Below, piece by piece: positions 14,101 to 25,900 of a DNA stretch of 64,000 bases (its first letter is position 1; each line of letters starts with the position of its first letter). Made by a program: the position numbers and the translations under genes. Under the pieces are notes generated by a model, which saw only the letters and a program-made list of their open reading frames with translations, searched no databases and was not told where the DNA came from. Source of the DNA: Vanilla planifolia (taxonomy: Eukaryota > Streptophyta > Magnoliopsida > Asparagales > Orchidaceae); assembly GCA_023846275.1 (NCBI GenBank), contig CM043869.1, positions 17,269,501 to 17,333,500 on the forward strand, written 5' to 3'.

Positions 14101-17100
14101 ACCATAGAAGGATTCTCCATGGCAGCCAAGCTATCAGTGCTTCCCATTTAGTTTTGTGGAAGACAACAATTGTGTTCTAGAGCCACAAGAGAGATGCAAT
14201 TGGTGACCACAAGCAAAAACAACATTGCAAAAATGATAGATGAGCTCCTTGCAAGGAGAATGGGTCTTAAGGACAAGGAAGTATTTGGGGCTAAATTGAA
14301 GGAAGAGACAAGCGATGCTCAAAACGATCAAATCCTTCGAGCAATATGGGGAAGCGACAAAAGGCACCATTGTGAGCAACCTTTCCTTCTCCCTATTTTG
14401 GCCATATCGTGCAATGGGTGAAGACAAGGGGCTCTAGGCAACAATTCAAACCAGAAGCCCTTGTCACGAGGTGAATGATGCAAGCTAAAAGTTATTGTAT
14501 GTGTTTGTTGGGGTGGGGGGACAAGGACATGTTCCTTAAGCATCAGCAAGGATAATTGTTGATATTACATTAAGGTGTGGAGGAAAAACACAATCTTGTT
14601 TCCATGAAAACTTATGTGCAGTAGTATATGATATTATTACATTAATGACACAAATGTGGAAGTTTTTTATATGCACTATTTTTTTTCTTTTTCCATGCAT
14701 GTATTTGGTGTTTATATTTCTTTCAAACTAAGTGTAGGATATTTGGTGTTAGAAGCATTGGTTATAATAATTTTTATTTAATGCTTTGCTAGAGGTTGTA
14801 AGACTTAAAGATTAAGCTACATCTTTTAACCTGAGAAGTTGATAGGTCAAGTTTTATTGCTAACACCTAATGTCATACTGAATTGGGTGTAATATAGAGG
14901 TGTGTGTATTTTTATGTGTATGTGTTAACATTATAGTAGGTGATGCAGAATAGTGGAAGACAGGTTAAATATACTTGCAATGTGAGTGCAGGAAATTTAA
15001 TGAAAAACAAGAAGAAAAAATAGAAATGATTCAACTTCAGCTAATAGCCTTGCAAAGCTTGGAAGCATCATAAGATAACATACATGACTTTGGCCAACAT
15101 ACTTTATTCTTGAGATATGTAAGTGTATTCAAATTAAAATATTGGATAACAAATGTCTTTACTGATTCAAGTAAAAAAATCCAAGGTGTAGATCATCTTT
15201 ATCTTTGGAATGAGATCACATTAGTTAAAGTTGTCCTTTCCAAAGAATTTTCAATGATAACTCTGCAGCTCAACATCAATTTTTTCATAGCTAAAATCTC
15301 AAAAAACTCTAAATTGTGAAAAAACATCATTTCTTAGAGGATGCTTGAATAATAAGGAAAGAAAACTTGATCTAGTCAAGTTCATGTGGAAGATTGATTG
15401 CCATCACTGTCGAGAAACATGGCATCTCCTAAGATGATAGAATGTTCATCAAACTTTTTATTTTATGGTGTAATTTCCATATGGTTCTTTGCATTTTAGA
15501 GACTATTTTGTAATGTGCTATACACTTAAAAATCTTAAATAACTAGACAAGAACAAAGGATAAAACAAGGTTTGCAATCATTGAAAATCAATGTTCAAGC
15601 ATATGTTAGTATGTGGAATTGTAGCTTGAGTTCAAGAGCCAATATGTTCAAGCATATGTTCACCAAACTTTTTATCTGATGGTATAATTTCCATATGGTT
15701 CTTTTCATTTTAGAAACTATTTTGTAGCGTGCTAAACACATAAAAGTTCTAAATAATTAGACAAGAACAAAGGATAAAACAAGGTATGCAATAATTGAAA
15801 ATCAATGTTCAAGCATATGTTAATATGTGGAATCGTGGCTTGAGTTCAAGAGCCAATATAACCCTACAACGTCGGTATTAATGAAAGGACACTTAACCAA
15901 AGTGCACAACTTGGAGTAACAGCAAAGTAGTGCAGCTTTTATTTGCAAAAAAGAAAACAAATGTAATTGGAACAATTAATTTATGAAAGTAAATCTAATA
16001 TTTTATTTATTCAAATATAAATTATAGAACTATAAAATCTAAATTTAATATTTCCTTAAGCTAATAATAACATGATTCTATATAGTGAAATAAGTTCTAA
16101 ACTTAAAAGATTCTTTACTTGAATAACAATTAGAGCTCATGAGTACTTGTCCTTAAAAGATAATCTGTTGTTGTGAAGACAATCCTCCAATCAATTGGAC
16201 TCGATCTAAAAAATATATAAAATAATAATGTTTAAGCTTGCAAAATAAATTAATTGGTGAAATCTCCTTGCAAATCATGAATAACAACATATGGCATGAA
16301 TAAAAACAATAATTGGCCCAAGAAACATGGATTATTAATTAAATGACATTAACTTGATCACATTCAAACTTTGCAAATAAGATTAATTGGAGAATTACAC
16401 ATAAAAATATTATAAGAACTAAAGCATGAAAAGGAACATGTTATCATGTATATATCTTCTTGAATAACAAACATGAAGTGTAACAAATTCTCAGATATCA
16501 CTTTTAATTAATTATTGAAATCAATTATGTCAATCATTATAATTTTATATAGGATAAATGCCAAAATAAACTAAAATAAAATAATAAATGTTAATTTGAG
16601 TCAATAATCAATGGTCAAGATTACAAAACTAACAATCTGTATAACATGCAAAAGAAATATTGAATGTTATTTGAACAAATTTTAATAACTATTATAAGGG
16701 GAGAATCATATACCTTGAAGTGTCCAAAAATAAAAGATGTATAATAAATAACTTATTATGTAGAAATGTTTGCTTTGTGTGTTATTATAAATAGCTTTAT
16801 TAATTAAGTGATTGGGCAGAATATTGTGTTAGCTAAGTGTTAAGTGAAGATAGACTTTGTTTATATTTCATTTGTCCGAGTTACATAATGTAGAGCACGG
16901 CTAGAGGAATTCAATGCTAGTCATATTAAGAGATCGAACATCATTCAAGCATTTTAAGGATTGGTGACTATTTTATGCTACATTTTGTGATAGAAATAAA
17001 AGTAACTTAGATTTCAAAAATAAGGTTTGTTTGGAAAAGTCAACGAAATGAATCCAGTGTTAATAGTTTTATTGAAATTAGAGTTTAGAGGTTTTTTGTC

Positions 17101-20100
17101 AAGATAAATATTTGTGAATTATAAAATAATTGTTATTATTATAATAATAATAATATTTTATTTCATGTGGAGGAGAAATTGTCTCATTTTTTAAAGATAG
17201 GGAGAGTGAAATGTGAGGAAAGATGGAAGTGTTTGGGGGACATTGTGAGAGTCCTTGAAGAGATATCATAAACGAGAACGAAAATTCAGTTGGGATGTGT
17301 GTGTGTGTGTGTGTGTGTGTGTTTGTCTGTCTGTCTGTCTGTGTGTCTGTGTCTGTGTCTGTGTGTTTGTCCATCTGTTTGTCTGTCTGTGTGTCTGTGT
17401 GTCTGTCTGTCTGTCTATTTATATTTATTTATGTGTATTCATATATAAATGTATGTTTATAATAAAATCTTACACCTTATTTTTTTTATTATCATGGCTC
17501 ATCAATGATATAATCATCCTATAGATAAATCATGGTTACCTAAAATTGAAAGCAGACCGAAGCTAACCTTAATCAAAAGGGTTGTCATCATATGTGCCTA
17601 TCGGCTTAATTATGTAATCTCATATCACATATTTGAATGATAACGTTGACCATCTCACCCATCTGTATGCATTTACACATACAATAATCCTATAACAAGA
17701 GAGTCATCTTCAACTACAATTACCAATATACATCATGCACTTGAATAGAATTGATATTTTAATATATAATCATGTATGTCATCAATGGATTTCATATTTA
17801 AAACATGAAAGATGTGTATTGCATAGAAAAGAGGATAAAATTGTCAAGTGAAACATTGATAATAATTTAAAAACTAAACATAACAATGCCTACTATTGTA
17901 TGCTCACAATGTATCTAAAACAATTTGAGCATGAAAACTCATATCTAATATATACAACAAATTATTAAAGACAATACTAACTACAAAGTAAGTTGAACTC
18001 TACATTAACTTAATATGATCAAGAATTTAAGAAGCTAAGAATCATTCAGTTTATTTTAGTTGAATTAAACCTATCTGGCTTTGTTTTCATAGACATCCAT
18101 AAAGAAATTTTCATTACTTAATTGGTGTGACTTTGTTAGATATATGAGATTCTAAAATTAATAAAATACTTCATGTGATAATTTACTCCTTTATTTTATG
18201 AGTGGACATTATGTTCAACCTTGAAAGGAGACATCTTTCTCTAGTACAACAATAGATAGTGACTCAATGCTACAAAAGCTCATGCATGCTTGGGATTTGG
18301 AAACCCCCATAAGGTTTATTATAATAATCTTGATGTTTTGTTAGAGCTAGTTCTAATGACTCCATGGTATACCTTTTTCATCTTATTTAATTATTAGACC
18401 TATGTAGATTTTTTAGATGTTTAGCCCATTGTTCTACCTAGAAGATAGATGTGGAAAAAAGAATAACAAGACTTCCCAAAAATGTATAATCAAGGACTAG
18501 ATTTAGCTGCTTCATCTTGTTGATACTTTTCTTTGATGGTAAACTTTGGCCCATGCACCTAAGGGCCAAGTTGGTAATCTATTGATCATGTTTATGATCA
18601 ATTTTTAGAAATTGTACTAGATAATTATCTATACCATAAATGTGGATGTTTATCTATGGAGATTAAATATGTAACAATAATTGATATTATATATGGGTGT
18701 AAAAGTCATAATGAGGGAATATTCATTTGTAGATGTAATTTATAACCTCTAGGACTAGTTTGGGATGTTCGTGGGGCAAGGCTTCCTCAATCACTTATTG
18801 CGACCCATTTGTGGCTTGCATAGGTTTAAAGGCCATGTGAAGCCTATCACTTGATTGAAAATAAGTAAATTTAATTGAGATCAAATGACAATTTTGTCCT
18901 CTTCAAACATAGTTATTATATTTGTAATTTACATCTCAAAAAGGATAAATTGAGCATTAAAAGTGCACCACTTTTCAACAATAGTTTACAATCATCAACA
19001 CACAACTTCTCAATAGTATTTAATTACATCACTTTAAAAAGTCTAACTATATCTACATCCATCCAACCTGCATGTTATTAGAATAATAATGAAAGCAAGA
19101 TTACTTTTGAGAAGATGGAAAACCAATTTGAAGGAGGGCAGCCTGGGTTGGTATTGAATCAAACATGGAGATGTCATCATTTGTATCTTTGTATGTGTGC
19201 ATGTTGGATGACATTAGTAATCCACTGATTATATATAGAAATTTGAAGCTTTTGTTGATATTCAGTACAACTGTACCAAGATATTAAGTTAGATACTGTA
19301 CAGTTAAGATTGTATCTTCATGCATTGTACTGTCTTTTACATCATAATGAACAAACTCAACTTTAGTGTACTGCACTGGAAGAAGCCCATGCTAGATATC
19401 TTCACCAAGTCATATTCTATTTTTCGTTGAACATTTATGTGGTCAAAACTTATATTATTTGAGTTTATTAAGGTGTGCCTATTTGTTGCAAGCTAGTAAG
19501 ATCACCAAAGCCATGGCAAGGCAACTTTATTTCTGATTCTCTGTTAGTATTTTGGTTAAAAGAGTGTTGTCTGCTCAAATGTCATAGAATAGGGCTTAAT
19601 ATATCGACTACTATATGATGGAAATGGTGATATTGTTGCTGCTATTCGTGATGAAAGCAGCTCAATCTTTCAGGTAGTGATTAACATGTCTGGTTAGTTT
19701 CCATGTAGCCTATTAGAACATATTGTCCTTTAATAAGTTACTGCTTGGGAAATATCTGCATTTTACTAATTTATGTTGATAACCCGACTTAACCCACGTT
19801 GGAATTTCAGAATTGTAGTGGCATCTACTCTTCAGGCCTTACTGACCTGTGTACTGGCTTTTATTTGTCATCTTACCATTACTAAGCTATCTAATAATGC
19901 TTGTTACTCTGTCTGATCGGCATTTCATAGCCCAAAGGAAATTTATGCTTGCTTATTAATCGCATACTAGTTCTACAGAGTATTGCTGATACCATGGCAT
20001 TGCTTCAATCAGAGGGTCGTTTGCTCCGTAGCGAGCATAATCTCCTTGGAGAAGCATTTCTCGTCATGGCATCTGCTGCTGGGTACAAAATTGTCCCTTT

Positions 20101-23100
20101 GCTCATTTTTTAAGAGCTCATTTCTCCAAGATTGCTGTTCTACCTTCTCTTATTTCATCTTCCACTAACGCATTTTGAAAGCTCTCCAGTGCTGGTTTTT
20201 AAAGCTTGACTTTCTTTTAGAATTCAGCAACAACAAGAAGTTCTAGCCTGGTTACTTGAACCCCTGAGCATACCGTGGATTCAGTTGGAATGGCAAAATT
20301 CTTACCTGTCTGACCCTTTAGGTCTTGCATGCTTGTGTTCAGATTCACAATTCATGTGGAATATTTTTCATACGGTAACCTTTTTTGAGAAGGCTCTTAA
20401 AAGAAGTGGATATAAGAAGGCTAATTGGGGTTCCACTTCAGCAAGTAATGTTTCCAATTGTTCACATCCAATGTCAATTCATTTGTCGTGGATGCTGCCT
20501 CCACTCTTGAGAGTAAGTTTATACAAGAAGAATCAAGGATTTCTTTGAACATAGTGTTGTATCATAATTTAAACTTATATTATACAAAAAAACATTTGCA
20601 CCTTTGAAGCTGTTCAAATTAACCTTTTAATTTTGTTAGTCTAGTAATGAGATTCAGAATCCCATCTGCAGCTTCTTCGTAGTATTCACTCTCTTTGGTC
20701 TCCAACAATAGCTCAAGCTCTACCTGAAGAACTAAGGCGAGCAAAAAGTATGAGCCTGGTTGAGCAAGCTAGTCTCCTTGGTGAGAGCAATTTGAAACAG
20801 TCAAAAGGCCAGTTTTCATATCCTGAGTCTCACATTGACATGCACATAGAAAGAGCCACAAATGAAAATGACATGAGGAACTGGTTGAAGGGCATCAGAG
20901 ATAGCGGGTAAGCTTCTTCTTAACACTGTTCTTTTAGAAAACAAACGAGTCATGAATTTGTTATTTTTTACCTGTTAGTTTATCATGCAAGTCCATTTCA
21001 AGCTTTATGTGTGGTGTTGCTTCTTGTGCTTATGTTTATTGTTTTTTTCTACTCCAAGGAGGCCTTATGAAGAGTTGGCTGTCGAATCTAAACGCTGTGG
21101 TCTTACACTCATGACCGAAATATTTAGCGGGAGTTCTTACCTGATCTGAATAATAAACATCATGTATATAATATATATAATCACCAATGATTGTTAATTA
21201 TGGTTACTTCACACTGCCGTTACTTTTCAAATTAGTTTTTGCACATGATAACTATAAACTCGAATAATCTTTTGAATTAATATTTGTTGTGTTGGCTATT
21301 TGAGGCTTCTGTATCTGCTCTTTAAACCATTTTTTATTGGTACCACATTTGACAAATGATTTTCTTAAATTTAAAAATAGAAAAGCTTGTTATGCAATAT
21401 TATATTGTATAGCTGGAATATGACTTTCAGGATGTCTCAACCTTTTGTATGATACTTTTCTATGTTGCAACATTGCTTCAGTTTATTTTCTTAAACACTC
21501 CTTAGTTCAGCTAAATTTTTTACTACATTTTTGTATTATCTGACTCCAGGTATAATGTTATAGGCTTATCAGCAAATATTGGTGACTACTTTTTCCGTGG
21601 TTTGGACTATTCTCTTTTTGCAGTGGCTTTCATGGAGAACGTACAAGCAATGGATTTCAGACATGAGAGGCAGTTGATTCATTTGGTTCTTGTCCCTATA
21701 GTAAAGTCATGCCCTGCAGATTTGTGGGTCGCATGGTTGCAAAACTTACTTCAACCATTGTTCCTCTGCTCTCAGCAGGCTCTTTCTTGCTCATGGTCTA
21801 ATCTAATGCATGTGGGTAGAGCTAAGGTTCCAGAAACCTTTAGCATTCTTCCTGAAATGGAGCTAAAATTAGAGGTGATGGAAGAGAAATTGTTGCGTGA
21901 CTTGACTCGAGAAATATGTTATCTTCTCTCAGTTTTGGCTTCACCTAATCTAAATAGCGGGCTTCCTTCATTGGATCAACATGGAAATGCAAACCGTCTT
22001 GAGCCGTCTTCACTCAACCAGTTGGATACATTCGCTTCAAATTCCATGATAGGGTAATGTGTAGATAACCAACAAGTCTCGACCACCTGTGGTATATGTT
22101 GAGTTGATGCTTGACATTAACATTTTTGTAGATGTGCTTATCTACCTTGGTTCACTTGCAGATTTCTCATGGCACATAAAGGCCTTGCTCAGCCCGTGTT
22201 GAGAATAAGTATCGATGTGCTTACTTGGACTGATGGTGAAGCTGTTGCAAAAATTGTTTCTTTTTTTGCCACACTTATCATTCTTACAGCGGCAACAGAT
22301 AATTCTGAACTCACAGAGTTCGTTGCCAAGGATTTGTTCCGTGCCATTATTCAAGGTCTTTCCATGGAATCTAACGCTATTATCAGTTCAGATCTCATTG
22401 GTCTTTGCCGTGAAATATTTGTTCATCTCTCAAACAGAGACCCTGCTCCAAGACAGGTCCAATAATCTTGAGCATTCTTCATCCTGAAGCTTTAGGGGAA
22501 AAAGTATTTGCATCTTGTTTACATAACTAATTTTCTATGTATGCTAATTGGTTAACTTTTCTCATCAGATTCTGCTTTCACTTCCTTGCATTTCAAAAGA
22601 TGATTTAGTTGCTTTTGAGGATGCTCTGACTAAAACAAGCAGCCCTAAAGAACAAAAGCAGCTTATGAGAAGTTTTCTTCAGTTGGCCACTGGAAACAAG
22701 TTAAGAGCTCTGGTTTCTCAGAGGATGACAAATGTGATAACCAATGTTACAGGTATGTGTTTCTTCCCATCTCTAACTTGTTTTACTTTATGTACTGCTG
22801 CCATTTTAGGGATTTGGTTCTGTATTTTGTGATTTGATCTAATTTCTGAAACTGACTGCCTTTTACAGAATAAATAGAATGTTTCTGTAGAGATTTATCC
22901 CCCAATATATGTGTAAAGTGCATCTAAAGTATAGTTTTTCCCAGATCAAGTGGCAATCTTGAGGGGAAACCTGTCTTTGCTGAATTACCTTTATCAATGT
23001 GCTCAACCGTTGATAAACCGAAAGATTAACTTTGTATCTTTCCTAGCTCAACTTCTAATTCATTCTAGTTAGCAAAAGCTCCTCCTTTTCAAGGTTTCCT

Positions 23101-23477
23101 TCTAGTCGAGGTTTGCTCATACTTTTGACTCGACTCGAAATTGCATCAAACCCATTCAAATGAATCTCAAATCAAAGATTTGGAGTTTCTAACTTGCCCA
23201 AAACTTAGAACTCATGTCTTTTCAAAGAATTCCATTCTTATATACTTCATTACATTGTGAACTACTCTCTGATTTGTTTGTTCACTAGTTTGCAAGAAAA
23301 TGACTTCGCCCACCCAAATGATCCTTTAGTTCATCAGAACTTCTGCAGCATAGCCATTACATGATCTTTTGCTGATATTAATATCTTAATGTCTCAGCAA
23401 GGAGCCGCAGCTCAGCTCCAGGTCCTGCACAAAGCAGTGAAGAAGACAATGTTGTTGGTTTAGCTGCAATTATTTGA
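11157..23477 (+). CDS. HST: HASTY / exportin-5 homologue, C-terminal 733 residues (5' part not in window)
   Basis: HASTY is the plant exportin-5-type karyopherin, acting at the nuclear envelope with Ran and needed for normal miRNA accumulation and movement. Eleven exons join in frame: 11157-11267, 11404-11530, 11610-11779, 11846-11944, 19979-20082, 20221-20512, 20672-20907, 21550-22053, 22162-22456, 22569-22752 and 23398-23477, with stop TGA at 23475-23477. Every junction uses GT..AG. The product follows Arabidopsis HASTY from about residue 478 to the end. Conserved blocks include [99 protein letters not shown] and [15 protein letters not shown]. The N-terminal importin-beta/Ran-binding part, about 470 residues, is absent. 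Either an intron exceeding 11 kb or a 5' truncation explains this. No frame break is present, so the copy looks functional. Confidence 0.92.
15444..15859. repeat. Direct repeat, two 202-bp copies with a 12-bp linker
   Basis: Copy 1 runs 15444-15645 and copy 2 runs 15658-15859. Both open GTTCA(T/C)CAAACTTTTTAT and both close AGTTCAAGAGCCAATAT, with only scattered substitutions between. The 12-base linker GTTCAAGCATAT repeats a motif also found inside each copy (TGTTCAAGCATATGTTA). The pair lies wholly within the large HASTY intron. Confidence 0.9.
17296..17416. repeat. Compound (TG)n / (TGTC)n microsatellite
   Basis: A nearly pure TG run from 17296 to about 17322 passes into a mix of TGTC and TGTG units up to about 17416. 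It produces open frames of Cys/Val or Thr/His on the two strands, which are composition artefacts. It lies inside the large HASTY intron. Confidence 0.95.
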
Positions 23478-25431
23478 GTGAGTACTGCATTCTTCAGATC
23501 TGTAGATCCATCGCTGTACAGTTCATAACATGCATTCCAAAGGATGAAGTCATCAACAGATGGGGTTTTTAGTTTTTAAGTTTTTGGTTTTAAATATTTA
23601 GAAATTAATGTATGAATGAATTCCTGTGCCTTAACTTATTTATTGTGATCATTTGTTGTTGTTTTTGGTCTAGAAATTGTGTATTTTTTTTTTTTTTTTA
23701 CTTTTGTTTTATACTTTTGAAGTATCATTTGCAGAGATATCTTCAATTCTGATCAGATTAAATCTTAACCCCCATTGCTTGAAATTATAACTGTTTTTGG
23801 GCTATTGTGGAATTTCTTATTTTGAGAGATAATTTGGAAATTTATTTATTTTGAAAAGAGTTATAAATACTTTCTTTTAACTATTTTATTGTTTTACTAT
23901 ATCCTAGTTTATATTTTTATTCACAATAAAATTTTTATTGTTGTTTTTTATAAATTTAATGCAAATATTTGCGTGAATTATGTAGATTATGTTTTTATAT
24001 ATATGTGTGTTTATTTTGTTTTTGTTTGATATTTGTATTTTATTATTTTATTAAAAATAATTTAAATTGATGTGTATTTCTTTTCATGAAGGGTATTTAT
24101 CATTAGCTAATACTTATTACATGAATTGATGTCAAACGTGAAGGGAGAAGGGAGGCGTAATCTGTGTGTTGAGTAGCAAAGTGTTTGAAGCCATTGTTTG
24201 GGTTGATTTTTTTTTTTTCCCATTTTTGCATTCTATTTTGATTTTGTGTTCAACTTTATTTCAAGAAAATTAAAAAATCGAATTAGGATAATTTAGTTTA
24301 GTGATATTGTTATTTTATGTAATATTAATCAAGCATTAAGTTTGTTTATCAAATATGATGCATATGTGGATTTATAGAATAAAATATGTTTTTTATATTA
24401 TTTAATTGATTAACATTGGCATCCATTAAGCCTTTGATTATTAAAATGGAACTAGTCAACTAATCCTGCAATGTGCCTAAAAGGTATTTCGGTTTAATAG
24501 TTTAGTTAAACACAGGTGCTGACTTGATTAACTCGTCTTAATGTAAACCCATGTTTTGATATCATTATTATTGTATGGATATGTAGATTCACTGTGTGAG
24601 GATTTGTAATATTTTAACGGAATATTGAAACATATTAAAACAAAGAAGAAAATAATTTTTGTATACAAAAAAATTTTAGATATTAAAACTTTTTTTTTTT
24701 TTTGTTTACTAGAAGAAAATTTAAATTAAGTATAATTTTATTCTGAGAAACTTAATTTAAATTTAAAAATTGTTTGTGAAAATAAAATATGATAAATATA
24801 TTTGTGAGTTTTTTTAAAAAAAAATTGAATGAATAGTTGCTTTTTCTATTATTAAACAACTGATTGCAACTTGGATGTCTTATTTTTAATAAATTAATTT
24901 TTTATATAGTTTTCAAGATTGAGATTTTTAATAAAATAAAAGTTTGAGAAAATTGGATGCCTTATTTTAGTAAAATTTTGAGCATTTCTTCAAAATTAAG
25001 GGAGAATACTTCAACACGTTGAGGTGGCCAAAATGCTAAATAATTTTCAATTATTTTGTTTCTTTTTTGTAATTTAAAATTTATAAGATATTGATTTATT
25101 TGAAAAGTGTAATGCCATGTTTTTTATAGCATGTGATACATGCTTATTGTGAATGTAATAGTAAAAGTATGAGTATAATATGATGGATATATTTTTGTGG
25201 TGCATTCTTCTCATTGTGATTGCTTCAAGCATATGTATGTTGTATAGCATAATATACATAATTTTAATGTGACATTATGATTTAGTTCATATATGAATTT
25301 TAAATAAAGAAAAAAAATCTAAATGTGGTGACTATAAAAAAATGGAAAAATTATGATGTGATGTTTAAATAAGTGAAAGAGTAAATTGATTTGAAATGAA
25401 ACATAAAAAAAAATATTTTCTTTCTCTCTTT
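23478..25431. other. HASTY 3' UTR and AT-rich intergenic DNA
   Basis: The first few hundred bases after the stop codon must contain the HASTY 3' UTR. No single clear poly(A) signal stands out; a T-rich stretch with a pure T run lies near 23685. Beyond it is very AT-rich DNA with no coding signal and no element I recognise. Confidence 0.5.
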
Positions 25432-25900
25432 AATCAAGCTCATCTTAGCTTGATTTTTTATATGATTTTGATGAGTTAGTTTTGTGTAAATCTTAGCTAG
25501 AGATGAATGATGATCATCATTATGTAGATGTGTAAGTTTTTCTCTTCGTAAGCATTCATATTTTTTTATAATCAAAGATGTTTGATTAACATCATTGTGT
25601 AAACTTGTGATTTTATCTCTCGAATCTTTGATTGCTCTCAATTAATGATGATGAACAATAATCATTGCATAAAATGTGTGAATCATGTTTTTAGAGTTTT
25701 TTGTTGCTTTCGTTTAAAGATGATTGATAATTAATTTTGTATAAAATATTTAACGTATATTAATTTTGTATATATTAATGAACATATTGTAAATGAGAGT
25801 GATTCTTCTACCCAAATTATGTGTTGCTTTCAATCAATGATGATAGATGAATACCATTGTATAGAACATACAATTATTGCAATCAGATCTTTAATGGCAT
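25432..25900. repeat. Degenerate tandem repeat, unit about 71 bp
   Basis: Units can be aligned from about 25432, 25498, 25570, 25640, 25712 and 25832, each starting near AATCAAxGATGAT. Most continue through an ATCATT(G/A)TxTAxA block, and units from 25570 on carry TTTGATTGCTCTC or TTGTTGCTTTC at their ends. Spacing is 66-72 bp, except that the gap before the last unit is 120 bp, apparently from an insertion. The first unit carries a perfect 9-bp inverted repeat, AATCAAGCT (25432-25440) and AGCTTGATT (25447-25455). Identity between units is low, so the array is old. Confidence 0.65.

Larger units (their letters stand above)
11945..19978 (+). other. 8.0-kb HASTY intron filled with repeats
   Basis: This intron lies between exons ending LLPLMK and starting SIADTMALL, which are adjacent in the Arabidopsis protein, so no coding sequence is missing. 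The donor is AAG|GTAAAT and the acceptor is CTACAG. It holds a 202-bp tandem pair (15444-15859), a GT/GTCT microsatellite (17296-17416) and several unidentified open frames on both strands around 13.2-14.5 kb. Those frames look like transposon debris but carry no motif I can name. Confidence 0.8.

Noticed and set aside
13242-14549. Cluster of open frames on both strands in the HASTY intron
   Set aside because: None carries a motif I can name and several overlap antisense to each other. A transposon origin is likely but unsupported.
17099-17524. Cys/Val-rich and Thr/His-rich open frames
   Set aside because: Both are translations of the TG/TGTC microsatellite.
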